From Micrococcales bacterium UBA7472 (GTDB lineage: Bacteria; Actinomycetota; Actinomycetes; Actinomycetales; Microbacteriaceae), in NCBI GenBank assembly GCA_002478545.1, contig DLOY01000074.1:2972-11590 (forward strand): a stretch of 8,619 bases of DNA. Direction: 5' to 3'. Under the pieces are notes generated by a model that saw nothing but the letters and a program-made list of their open reading frames with translations, did not search any database and was not told the DNA's origin. This document shows, piece by piece, positions 1-6,320 of the stretch; within the stretch, counting starts at the first letter, position 1; every line of letters begins with the position of its first letter. Made by a program: the position numbers and the translations under genes.

Positions 1-339
1 ATAAAGCTGCTGCAAGAACTTCTGTACAGCACTCTTGTGACGCTCTTCGGTGGTACGGATGAAATCCTGGTTATCGATGTCAATGGTCTCAAGCAGCGGC
101 AGCCAGGACTCAGTCACAAGTTTGTCAGTCCAGCTCTTCGGATCGGTGTTGTTTCCAAGAGCCGTTCTCAGCACCTTCTCGCCGTGCTCATCGGTTCCGG
201 TCAGAAGATAGGAGCCCTCACCGCGCTGTGCGTGCCACCTGGTCAGAACATCCGCCGCCACTTCGGTGTAGGCGTGACCGATGTGCGGAGCATCGTTCAC
301 ATAGAAGATCGGGGTCGTAACGTAAAAGGACTTGGACAC
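1..339 (-). CDS. metG: Methionyl-tRNA synthetase, N-terminal part (gene runs off the left edge)
   Basis: Class I aminoacyl-tRNA synthetase that charges tRNA-Met with methionine in the cytoplasm. Only the first 113 residues are in the window. They hold the start of the Rossmann catalytic fold: the TTPIFYVN strand at residues 8-15, the ATP-binding HIGH motif at 19-22 (PHIGHAY), and the GTDEHG methionine-site motif at 48-53. These are diagnostic of MetG. The KMSKS loop and anticodon domain would lie beyond base 1. The GTG start at 337-339 is the only sensible one because an in-frame stop lies just upstream at 358-360 and the protein begins right before the first conserved strand. There is no Shine-Dalgarno, but a TAAGAT hexamer (352-347) sits 7 nt upstream, so a leaderless transcript is possible besides read-through from rsmI, whose stop is 10 bp upstream. 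rsmI-metG order is common in actinobacteria. Identity is very secure. Confidence 0.96.
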   Translation of the reverse strand, partial: MSKSFYVTTPIFYVNDAPHIGHAYTEVAADVLTRWHAQRGEGSYLLTGTDEHGEKVLRTALGNNTDPKSWTDKLVTESWLPLLETIDIDNQDFIRTTEERHKSAVQKFLQQLY

Positions 340-346
340 CTGAGAT

Positions 347-352
347 ATCTTA
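347..352 (-). promoter_or_regulatory. Candidate -10 hexamer TAAGAT for a leaderless metG transcript
   Basis: TAAGAT fits TANNNT and matches 4 of 6 bases of TATAAT. It is followed by a 7-nt spacer (ATCTCAG) and the metG GTG, so transcription would begin at or next to the start codon. Its first three bases are the rsmI stop codon. No convincing -35 is visible. Support comes from the same geometry at four other genes here; alone it would be weak. Confidence 0.45.
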
Positions 353-1168
353 GGCTTTTAGCCGAAGGGCGGCATCGTAAATTGCACTCGATGACACCGA
401 GTGAGCCTTGGCCAGCTCCCCAGCCGCCTCTTTCAATCTCATGCCCTCACTTGCCATTTGAAGCGCTAGCGCTGCCAATGACTCTGGGTCAGCACTTGTT
501 GGCTCCGCACCAGCTATGACCAACACCATCTCGCCTTTGGGCTCAGTCCTGGCCCAGGCGATTAGGTCCGCTAGCGTTCCGCGTTCGGTGTGCTCAAACT
601 TTTTGGTAAGTTCTCGAGATACCGATGCCCTGCGCTCTGGGGAAAACACACTTGCCGCATCTTCCAAAGACTCCAGGATGCGATGAGGCGCCTCAAAGAA
701 GATCATGGTGCGGCGCTCGGATAAAAGTTCGCTGAATACGCGTTTGCGGTCTCCTTGCTTTCTGGGTAAGAAACCCTCGAAGCTGAATCTGTCGGTTGGC
801 AAACCGGAGACCGCGAGCGCCGCCAAGACCGCACTCGGCCCTGGAATGATCGAAATTTCAATGCCCTCGTTAGCAGCTAGTCGAACCAATTGAAAACCAG
901 GGTCGGACACAGTTGGCATACCTGCGTCACTGACTACCACCAGATCCTTTGACCTGGCTAACTCGACTAAAGATTCGATGCGTTCAGACTCATTGTGTTC
1001 GTGCAAGGAATAGAGCTTGGCGTGCAGCTTGATGCCCAATGCTCCGCAGAGCTGCTTGATTACACGTGTGTCCTCAGCCGCCAGGTGCTCGCAACTGCCC
1101 AAAATCTCACGAAGGCGAGGCGAGGCGTCACCAAGATTTCCGATTGGGGTGGCAGCGAGAATCAACAC
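350..1168 (-). CDS. rsmI: 16S rRNA (cytidine(1402)-2'-O)-methyltransferase RsmI
   Basis: SAM-dependent methyltransferase that 2'-O-methylates C1402 in the P-site region of 16S rRNA. The 272-residue protein has the tetrapyrrole-methylase-type fold: LAATPIGNLGD at residues 4-14, the conserved AEDTR at 31-35, SDAGMPTVSDPG at 80-91, the SAM-site IPGPSA at 108-113, FEGFLPRK at 130-137, and an FFEAPHRI segment after that. Length fits the family (about 270-290). The frame is open to a TTG at 1177, but I prefer the GTG at 1166-1168: it gives the usual short N-terminus and lies exactly 7 nt after a TAGTTT hexamer (1181-1176), as expected for a leaderless mRNA. A TTG at 1165 is a further alternative. 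Divergent from the PMT gene with 23 bp between starts, an arrangement also found in mycobacteria (Rv1003/Rv1002c). metG follows 10 bp downstream and is probably co-transcribed. Confidence 0.95.
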   Translation of the reverse strand: MLILAATPIGNLGDASPRLREILGSCEHLAAEDTRVIKQLCGALGIKLHAKLYSLHEHNESERIESLVELARSKDLVVVSDAGMPTVSDPGFQLVRLAANEGIEISIIPGPSAVLAALAVSGLPTDRFSFEGFLPRKQGDRKRVFSELLSERRTMIFFEAPHRILESLEDAASVFSPERRASVSRELTKKFEHTERGTLADLIAWARTEPKGEMVLVIAGAEPTSADPESLAALALQMASEGMRLKEAAGELAKAHSVSSSAIYDAALRLKA

Positions 1169-1175
1169 AAGAAGC

Positions 1176-1181
1176 AAACTA
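1176..1181 (-). promoter_or_regulatory. Candidate -10 hexamer TAGTTT for rsmI
   Basis: TAGTTT on the minus strand is followed by 7 nt and then the rsmI GTG at 1168, the spacing expected when the first transcribed base is the first base of the start codon. It overlaps by two bases (1180-1181) the -10 hexamer proposed for PMT on the other strand, centred on a CTAG tetranucleotide. No Shine-Dalgarno precedes rsmI. Confidence 0.5.
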
Positions 1182-1185
1182 GCAT
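1180..1185 (+). promoter_or_regulatory. Candidate -10 hexamer TAGCAT for the PMT-MFS operon
   Basis: TAGCAT (TANNNT, 4 of 6 matches to TATAAT) is followed by 6 nt (CTAAGG) and the PMT GTG start at 1192, consistent with a leaderless mRNA. The AAGG directly abutting the GTG is too close to act as a Shine-Dalgarno. Opposing RNA polymerases could not occupy this and the rsmI -10 at the same time. Confidence 0.5.
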
Positions 1186-1191
1186 CTAAGG

Positions 1192-2625
1192 GTGATTGGG
1201 CAGCTTACAAAGCTAGTTGAAAGAGCAGTCGGCTCTCGACACTTCCTGCTATTCGGTTCACTGCTGGTAACCGCCATTGGAGCGGTTTTGCGATTTGGCA
1301 ACTTGGCAAACCCAACAAATCTGATTTTTGACGAGACCTACTACGTCAAGGATGCTTGGACCCTTGGCCAAACCGGAACCGAAAAAGACTGGCCCGACAA
1401 TTTCGATCCAAGCTTTGAAGCGGGAAACTTCACCGGCTACACCGAGGTGGCATCGTATGTGGTTCATCCACCGGTCGGTAAATGGATCATCTATCTGGGT
1501 ATGTGGCTTTTTGGAGCGGACTCTACCTTTGGTTGGCGCTTCAGTGTTGCACTGCTGGGCACCTTAGCAATTCCGCTGATCATCGCAACCGCCAGGCTAC
1601 TGCTGCGATCAAACAAGTTCGCGGTGCTCGCGGGTCTGTTCCTAGCCATCGAGGGTCACTCGATAGTGATGTCAAGAACGTCCGTACTCGATGGCATCCT
1701 TGCATTCTTTGTTCTGCTGGGATTTTTCTTCATAGTCCTAGACCAAGAGCGATTGCCAGCTGTGCAAAAAATCGTGACACTCAGGCCCTGGCTTTTGCTG
1801 GCGGGCGCCTCCTTTGGTCTAGCTGTAGGGACGAAATGGTCAGGCCTTTATTTCTTGGCAGCTTTTGGGCTGCTAACGCTGCTTCTTGACATCTCGAGAA
1901 GAGCTCACGCTGGTTTGAAAACTTGGCCTGCTTGGCTTCAGGCAGTGCTGAATGCCATCACGATGCTGATTGCCGCTGGTTCGGTTTATCTGCTCTCATG
2001 GCTGGGCTGGATACTCTCCTCTGACGGTTGGGGGCGAAGTGCGAAACCAAGCTGGTGGGAATCGCTATGGGAGTACCACCTCAATGCCTATCGTTTTCAC
2101 ACTGGCCTCAGTAGTGATCACCCCTATCAGTCAAACGCGCTGCAGTGGCTGGTAAGTGCCAGGCCGACGGCCTTCTTTTTTGAAAAATACGAGGACTGTG
2201 GCTGGCTAGATAGCTGCACCGTGGCGATCACCGCCGTGCCAAACATGGCCATCTGGATCGGTGGGGTGATCGCAGTGTTCTGGGCCAGCTATCGAGCGGT
2301 GCATCGGCTAGACAAAACCGCCGCGTTAATCGCCACTGGATTCTTAGCGGGCTGGGCACCCTGGTTGGTCTACCTAGAGCGCACCACATTTCAGTTCTAC
2401 ACAGTGGTGTTCTCAGCCTTCTTAGTTCTCGCGCTGTGTTATGCCCTGCAGCGATACCTAAAGCGCGGATATCAGCTGCGTCTATTTGGCAAGCGCAGCA
2501 GGGTAATCGTCGGTTTCGTGCTCTTTACTATGCTTCTTGGGTTGTACTTCGGCTCGATTTGGATGGGCCTTGAAGTTCCGCACTGGGTCTGGCAGATCCA
2601 GATGTGGTTTCCGTTCTGGGTTTGA
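1192..2625 (+). CDS. Polyprenyl-phosphate-mannose:protein O-mannosyltransferase (PMT, GT39 family)
   Basis: Multi-pass membrane enzyme that moves mannose from a polyprenyl-phosphate donor to Ser/Thr of proteins as they leave through the Sec pathway. In actinobacteria it glycosylates secreted proteins and lipoproteins. The 477-residue protein has a first membrane segment near 18-36, then the outward loop with the catalytic-type acidic motif FDETYY at 46-51, HPPVGKW at 92-98, and SRTSVLDG at 161-168, all hallmarks of bacterial GT39. Many hydrophobic helices follow, and the C-terminus ends in an aromatic-rich segment (MWFPFWV) typical of the family. The GTG start at 1192 is the earliest in frame and fits a leaderless transcript from TAGCAT. 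The MFS gene follows after 6 bp, so the two are probably one operon. Position beside rsmI matches mycobacterial Rv1002c. Family is secure; its protein targets cannot be read from the sequence. Confidence 0.94.
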   Translation: MIGQLTKLVERAVGSRHFLLFGSLLVTAIGAVLRFGNLANPTNLIFDETYYVKDAWTLGQTGTEKDWPDNFDPSFEAGNFTGYTEVASYVVHPPVGKWIIYLGMWLFGADSTFGWRFSVALLGTLAIPLIIATARLLLRSNKFAVLAGLFLAIEGHSIVMSRTSVLDGILAFFVLLGFFFIVLDQERLPAVQKIVTLRPWLLLAGASFGLAVGTKWSGLYFLAAFGLLTLLLDISRRAHAGLKTWPAWLQAVLNAITMLIAAGSVYLLSWLGWILSSDGWGRSAKPSWWESLWEYHLNAYRFHTGLSSDHPYQSNALQWLVSARPTAFFFEKYEDCGWLDSCTVAITAVPNMAIWIGGVIAVFWASYRAVHRLDKTAALIATGFLAGWAPWLVYLERTTFQFYTVVFSAFLVLALCYALQRYLKRGYQLRLFGKRSRVIVGFVLFTMLLGLYFGSIWMGLEVPHWVWQIQMWFPFWV

Positions 2626-2627
2626 GG
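2624..2627 (+). promoter_or_regulatory. Shine-Dalgarno GAGG for the MFS gene, overlapping the PMT stop codon
   Basis: GAGG lies 4 nt before the ATG at 2632 and shares two bases with the TGA stop of the PMT gene (2623-2625). Ribosomes finishing PMT would end on this site, which favours translational coupling. It also fixes the MFS start. Confidence 0.7.
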
Positions 2628-2631
2628 ATAA

Positions 2632-3780
2632 ATGGAAAAGGGTTTGAGGTCGCTCGCTGCGGCGCCGCAGTCGGTAGTGCTGCTACTGGCTCAGTTAGTT
2701 GCTCGCTTCCCCTTCGGAATGCTTTCACTCGCCTTCATCATCCACATTCAGGACGTAACCGGGTCATATGCGATTGCGGGAATTGCCCTGGGTGCGGAGA
2801 CCATCGGTGCCTCAATATCAGGGCCGATTCTCGCTCGCTACATGGCACGCTATGGAATCCGGCGAGTGATTGCCATCTCCACAGTTGTCACAACCACCTC
2901 ATTCTTGGCAATGGGCTTCGTGCCGCCAGAGCCTTTGCTCTTAGTCTTTCTGTCTCTGATGGTTGGCCTCTCCTCGCCACCAATTCAGCCAGCAGCTAGG
3001 ACCATCTACCCTCAGATCACGCCTAAAGCGCTTCTCCCGCAGCTCTACTCTCTAGATGCTGCGGCTCAGGAAATTATCTGGGTCATCGGACCATTGATTG
3101 CAACCTTGGTGGCTGCCCAATTCGGAAACCTTGCCATGTTGCTCACCATTGGTTCGATTCAGATATTTGGCTCAATCTGGATTCTGAGCAACAAGTCCGT
3201 TGCATCGGCCAAGATCCCGGCATCCAAGACCTCGGTCGGTCGAGTTCTAAAAAACCCAAACGTGACTGCGGTCACCTTTTTGGGCCTGTTGTTCGTAGGG
3301 TCATTTGCTGGTGTCGAAGTTGGAGCCGTCGCACTTTTCGATAAACCAACCGCAGGTGTAATGTTTGCCGTTTTCTCGGTCGGCTCATTACTCTCTGGAT
3401 TTCTGTTGGCACCAAGGGCCAAAGGCCGCGGTGCACTGCCGCTATTTCTCGGCATCACACTATTGGGTTATGTCTTGATACCAATAAACGCAAACGACCC
3501 GATCTGGGTTGGTGCCGCGCTATTTGTTGCAGGTCTCGGCGTTGCTCCAACACTTGGCATCTTGGCGCTCTGGGTTGCTCAAGGGACATCAGGGTCTGAG
3601 ACGGCCGAGGCTTATGGTTGGACCACCACCGGACAGCTGGTTGGTTTTTCTGCCGGCAGTGCACTTGCGGGTATTGCAGTTGATGCCGTTGCTCCGCAGG
3701 CAGCACTTCTGGTTTCGATTGTCTTTGGCGTTGCGACTCTCTTAGCAGCTCTGTTCGCTGCCAAGAGAGTTTCAAACTAA
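2632..3780 (+). CDS. Major facilitator superfamily (MFS) transporter
   Basis: Probable 12-helix inner-membrane carrier of 382 residues, a normal MFS size. Two hydrophobic six-helix halves are separated by a polar, Lys/Ser-rich cytoplasmic stretch near residues 183-205 (SNKSVASAKIPASK region). A degenerate motif A lies between helices 2 and 3 (GPILARYMARYGIRR, 64-78), and the helix-5 segment DAAAQEIIWVIGP (about 142-154) resembles actinobacterial MFS proteins of the drug-efflux type. Substrate cannot be assigned. The ATG start is supported by a GAGG four bases upstream. It lies 6 bp after the PMT gene and is likely co-transcribed, though this does not prove shared function. Its TAA stop (3778-3780) overlaps the TAG stop of the convergent TerC-type gene. 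Confidence 0.9.
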   Translation: MEKGLRSLAAAPQSVVLLLAQLVARFPFGMLSLAFIIHIQDVTGSYAIAGIALGAETIGASISGPILARYMARYGIRRVIAISTVVTTTSFLAMGFVPPEPLLLVFLSLMVGLSSPPIQPAARTIYPQITPKALLPQLYSLDAAAQEIIWVIGPLIATLVAAQFGNLAMLLTIGSIQIFGSIWILSNKSVASAKIPASKTSVGRVLKNPNVTAVTFLGLLFVGSFAGVEVGAVALFDKPTAGVMFAVFSVGSLLSGFLLAPRAKGRGALPLFLGITLLGYVLIPINANDPIWVGAALFVAGLGVAPTLGILALWVAQGTSGSETAEAYGWTTTGQLVGFSAGSALAGIAVDAVAPQAALLVSIVFGVATLLAALFAAKRVSN

Positions 3781-4775
3781 CGAGACTTGGTTGTTGCGGC
3801 AAGCGACCAAATAGTCGTCACCACCAGGGTCAAGACAATCACCGTTAGGGACAGCTCGGTCGAAATCTCCGGGATAAAGGTGACGTGCTCGCCACCGTTG
3901 ATAAACGGCAACTCGTTCTTGTGAAGTGCGTGGATTACCAGTTTCAAGCCGATCCAGGCCAAGATGATGCTCAGACCAATGCTCAGGTACTTTAGGCGCT
4001 CCATGAGTCCACCCAGCAAGAAGTAAAGCTGTCGCAGACCAAGCAGCGCGAAGACGTTTGCCACGAAGACGATGTACGGCTCTTTGGTTAGGCCATAGAC
4101 CGCTGGGATTGAGTCAAGCGCAAACAGTAGATCTGTGAAGCCGATGGAAACCATCACCAGCAAGAGAGGCGTGATGTGCTTCTTGCCCTTGATCAGAACC
4201 ACGAACTTGTTGCCGTGGTAGTCATCGGTGGTTGGAACACGCTTCTTGATGAATGCAACGATGCCGCCGGCTTCATTTGAGTCCTCTTCACCCTCATGGA
4301 AGAACTCTGCAATCAACTTCGCGGCAGTGAAGACCAAGAAGGCTCCGAAGACGTAGAAGGCCCAGCTGAAGTTCTCAATGAACGCAGCTCCCAGCAGAAT
4401 GAAAATAAAGCGCAGTACCAGAGCGATCGCAATACCGATAAGCAGTGCCTGTGACCTCAGCTCACGCGGCACTACAAACTGGGTGAAGATGATCAAGAAC
4501 ACGAAGATGTTGTCAACGCTCAAACTGTATTCAGTTACCCAGCCGGCGATGTATTCCGCGGCATACTGCGGCCCCCAAACACCTCCAATGACAAAGGTGA
4601 ACAGCAGTGCGAGGGTCACGTAAATGGACACCTGGATCGCCGACTCTTTGAGGGTTGGCTCGTGGGGGTTTCTGAACTGGTAGATAAAGTCGGCGGCCAG
4701 CACACCAACCAAAACCACGATTGTTGCGATCCAAACCCAAAGTTCGACGTTCAAGGGAATTCCGTTCTCCGCCAC
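3777..4775 (-). CDS. TerC/Alx family integral membrane protein (probable metal ion transport)
   Basis: Multi-pass membrane protein of the TerC family, whose characterised members export Mn2+ or support metalation of secreted proteins. With the start used here it has 332 residues. Family hallmarks are the paired acidic membrane motifs EYSLSVDNIF (about 82-91) and DLLFALDSIPA (about 215-225), followed by the RQLYFLLGG helix and the LPFINGGEHV loop near the C-terminus. A soluble acidic stretch (HEGEEDSNE, about 160-168) breaks the two halves. The start is uncertain: the frame is open to an ATG at 4892, inside the divergent SDR gene. I chose the GTG at 4775-4773, 7 nt after GATTAT and just before the first membrane helix; TTG at 4790, TTG at 4754 and ATG at 4832 are alternatives. 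The stop overlaps the MFS stop by 4 nt. Family assignment is secure, exact ion is inference. Confidence 0.92.
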   Translation of the reverse strand: MAENGIPLNVELWVWIATIVVLVGVLAADFIYQFRNPHEPTLKESAIQVSIYVTLALLFTFVIGGVWGPQYAAEYIAGWVTEYSLSVDNIFVFLIIFTQFVVPRELRSQALLIGIAIALVLRFIFILLGAAFIENFSWAFYVFGAFLVFTAAKLIAEFFHEGEEDSNEAGGIVAFIKKRVPTTDDYHGNKFVVLIKGKKHITPLLLVMVSIGFTDLLFALDSIPAVYGLTKEPYIVFVANVFALLGLRQLYFLLGGLMERLKYLSIGLSIILAWIGLKLVIHALHKNELPFINGGEHVTFIPEISTELSLTVIVLTLVVTTIWSLAATTKSR

Positions 4776-4799
4776 AGGCGGAATAATCAACAGGTTGTA

Positions 4800-4805
4800 A
4801 TTGTA
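4800..4805 (-). promoter_or_regulatory. Candidate -10 hexamer TACAAT for the terC-type gene
   Basis: TACAAT matches the TATAAT consensus at 5 of 6 positions. Transcription would start near 4793-4792, just upstream of the in-frame TTG at 4790 and about 17 nt upstream of the GTG at 4775. If real, it excludes the ATG starts at 4832 and 4892, which would lie upstream of the transcript. No good -35 is visible. Confidence 0.4.
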
Positions 4806-4820
4806 GGTATTACTGAGAGA

Positions 4821-4825
4821 AGAGG
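4821..4825 (+). promoter_or_regulatory. Shine-Dalgarno AGAGG for the SDR gene
   Basis: AGAGG ends 5 nt before the ATG at 4831, inside a purine-rich run (GAGAGAAGAGG). The spacing is good and supports this ATG as the start. I could not identify a convincing -10 for this gene. Confidence 0.6.
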
Positions 4826-4830
4826 CGCGC

Positions 4831-5715
4831 ATGCGGGTATTGATTTCTGGAGCATCGGGTCTGATCGGGACTGAGGTTGCCCGCCAACTCAAAGAATTGG
4901 GACACGAACCGATCCGATTGACCAGAAAAAAGCCTGCCGCTCCAGGCGAGGTTTACTGGAACCCAGCTCAGGGCGAGTTAGACCCCTCGGTAATCGAAAC
5001 CGTTGATGCTGTGGTGAACCTCGCGGGCGCTACTACCGGCAAAATCCCATGGACCAAGCGCTACATGCAGGAAATCATCGACTCGCGCATCGATTCCACC
5101 CGCACCCTTGTAAACGCGATCAATAACGCGACCAAGAAACCAAAGGTATTGGTTTCAGGTTCGGCATCAGGTTTTTACGGCGACTGCGGCGATGACTGGC
5201 TAAGCGAAGAGAGCCCAAAGGGCAAGGGTTTTCTCTCCGACCTAGCGGCTCAATGGGAAGAAGAGGCAAAGAAGGCCAGCACGCGAGTCGTTTTGGTCCG
5301 AACCACTTTGGTCATGAGCAAGAAACTGGGCGCACTGGGCAAGCTCTTGCCCATTCTGAAACTTGGTCTCGGCGGTGCCTTAGGTACCGGAAAACAGTGG
5401 TGGGCGTGGATATCGCTCGAGGATGAAGCCCGAGCGATTATTCATCTAATTCAGAATGAGCAGACCTTTGGTGCCTACAACCTGACAGCACCCGAGCCTG
5501 CAACATGCGAGCAAGTTATCAAGGCTTTGGCGAAGGGCCTGAGACGACCAGCATTCTTCAAGATTCCGACGTTCTTGATGAAAACCGTGATCGGACTAGC
5601 AGCCGAAGAGCTTCTGCTGTGTTCCCAGAAAATGACATCCCACCGACTTCATGAATCGGGGTTTGAATTCAAACACCCGACTCTGGAGAAATCGGTGGGA
5701 TACGTATTGAACTAG
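4831..5715 (+). CDS. TIGR01777-type SDR/NAD(P)-dependent epimerase-like protein (YfcH family)
   Basis: Extended short-chain dehydrogenase/reductase fold protein of 294 residues, a usual length for the TIGR01777 (YfcH/HI1208-like) family, whose physiological reaction is not well established. The nucleotide-binding GASGLIG lies at residues 7-13, right after the first strand (RVLIS). NLAGA at 63-67 is the second conserved Rossmann element, and SGSASGFYGD at 109-118 carries the family's Ser and Tyr. LVRTTLV (155-161) and GTGKQWWAWISLEDEA (185-200) are typical signatures, and the C-terminal 45 or so residues correspond to the DUF1731-type tail (LGLRHxGF-like pattern, here HRLHESGFEF). The ATG start is backed by a Shine-Dalgarno. 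It is divergent from the terC-type gene and ends directly against the stop codon of the histone-like gene, with no bases between. Family assignment is strong; substrate unknown. Confidence 0.92.
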   Translation: MRVLISGASGLIGTEVARQLKELGHEPIRLTRKKPAAPGEVYWNPAQGELDPSVIETVDAVVNLAGATTGKIPWTKRYMQEIIDSRIDSTRTLVNAINNATKKPKVLVSGSASGFYGDCGDDWLSEESPKGKGFLSDLAAQWEEEAKKASTRVVLVRTTLVMSKKLGALGKLLPILKLGLGGALGTGKQWWAWISLEDEARAIIHLIQNEQTFGAYNLTAPEPATCEQVIKALAKGLRRPAFFKIPTFLMKTVIGLAAEELLLCSQKMTSHRLHESGFEFKHPTLEKSVGYVLN

Positions 5716-6261
5716 TTACTTAGCAGCTGGCTTGCTGGCTGCAGGCTTCTTAGCTGCAGGCTTAGCTGCAGTGGTTGCCTTCTTAGCTGCAGGCTTTGCG
5801 GTTGTCGCCTTCGCAGCAGGCTTTGCAGCAGTGGTCTTCTTGGCTGCTGGCTTTGCAGCTGGCTTAGCTGCTGCAGGCTTGGCTGCTGGCTTTGCTGCTG
5901 CGGACTTAACTGCAGGCTTGGCTGCGGTGGTTGCCTTCTTGGCTGCTGGCTTGGCTGCAGTCTTCGCCGCTGGCTTCGCAGCAGCCTTGGTAGCTGCTGG
6001 CTTTGCAGTGGCTGGCTTCTTGGCAGCAGGCTTCTTTGCAGTGGTTGCCTTGCGGGCGGTTGCTGCGCTCTTGGCCACAGTCTTCGCACCCTTCTCAACG
6101 GCGGTGAGGGTCTCCTTGGCAACGTCAGTTGCTAGGTCGGTTGCTGCCTTAACGCTCTTCTCGACGAGAGCCTCTGCCTCCTTGACAACCGCTGGAGCCT
6201 CTTTGGCCGCAGTTGTAGAAGTCTTCTTGATTAGATTCTTGATTGAATCGAACAAACCCAT
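5716..6261 (-). CDS. Lys/Ala/Pro-rich histone H1-like basic protein
   Basis: A 181-residue protein in two parts. Residues 1-70 start with a short amphipathic helix (MGLFDSIKNLIKK) and continue as an Ala/Lys/Glu-rich helical or coiled-coil stretch with valines and leucines at regular intervals. Residues 71-181 are almost only Ala, Lys, Pro and Thr in repeated AAKPAAK / KKATTA units. The tail resembles the C-terminal tails of eukaryotic histone H1 and of actinobacterial HU proteins (HupS/Hlp), so nucleic-acid binding and nucleoid compaction is the likely role. There is no HU domain here, so it is not a HupB/HupS orthologue. The first part also looks like LEA-type or phasin-like helices, so another binding role is possible. 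ATG start with GGAG nine bases upstream. Convergent with the SDR gene with zero gap. A real gene: Shine-Dalgarno, non-repetitive N-terminus and intact frame through a repeat tract. Confidence 0.82.
   Translation of the reverse strand: MGLFDSIKNLIKKTSTTAAKEAPAVVKEAEALVEKSVKAATDLATDVAKETLTAVEKGAKTVAKSAATARKATTAKKPAAKKPATAKPAATKAAAKPAAKTAAKPAAKKATTAAKPAVKSAAAKPAAKPAAAKPAAKPAAKKTTAAKPAAKATTAKPAAKKATTAAKPAAKKPAASKPAAK
5719..6051 (-). repeat. Low-complexity tandem repeat tract encoding the AAKPAAK tail
   Basis: The 3' part of the histone-like gene is built from imperfect direct repeats at DNA level, for example CTTAGCTGCAGGCTT twice near 5749-5795 and GTGGTTGCCTTCTT near 5771 and again near 5927 (plus-strand spelling). 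The units code for AAKPAAK and KKATTA blocks. Synonymous codons are mixed (GCTGCA, GCTGCT, GCAGC), so the array is old or codon-diversified. It is likely to change length by slippage and is a risk for assembly errors. Confidence 0.8.
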
Positions 6262-6270
6262 TTTTTTCGC

Positions 6271-6275
6271 GCTCC
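6271..6275 (-). promoter_or_regulatory. Shine-Dalgarno GGAGC for the histone-like gene
   Basis: GGAGC on the minus strand is followed by 9 nt ending in an A run and then the ATG at 6261. Spacing is slightly long but normal. It supports this start. The 59-bp gap upstream to the sepX-like stop must hold any private promoter; weak TANNNT candidates (TACCTT, TAGGCT) exist there but none stands out. Confidence 0.6.
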
Positions 6276-6320
6276 AAATGTTTAGGTGGGGGAAATCGGG
6301 AAAAGCCTAAGGTATAAAAG

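Noticed and set aside
37..519. Plus-strand open frame of 160 codons at the left edge
   Set aside because: Antisense to metG and the 3' end of rsmI, both of which show clear conserved motifs; no ribosome binding site or recognisable family.
5712..6122. Minus-strand Arg/Gln/Pro/Leu-rich open frame in a second phase
   Set aside because: Frame-shifted reading of the same repeat tract; composition is an artefact of the repeated GCTGCN units.
5732..6310. Long plus-strand Ala/Gly/Phe-rich open frame of 192 codons
   Set aside because: It is the antisense shadow of the Ala/Lys/Pro-rich gene: repeated GCN/AAG/CCN codons rarely give stops on the other strand. No Shine-Dalgarno, and the minus-strand gene has a sensible non-repetitive N-terminus.
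6301..6320. Possible terminator after the sepX-like gene (AAAAGCC...AAAAGC, CCTAAGG)
   Set aside because: The AAAAGC copies are direct, not inverted, repeats, and CCTAAGG is only a 3-bp stem; no GC-rich stem followed by a T run could be drawn.
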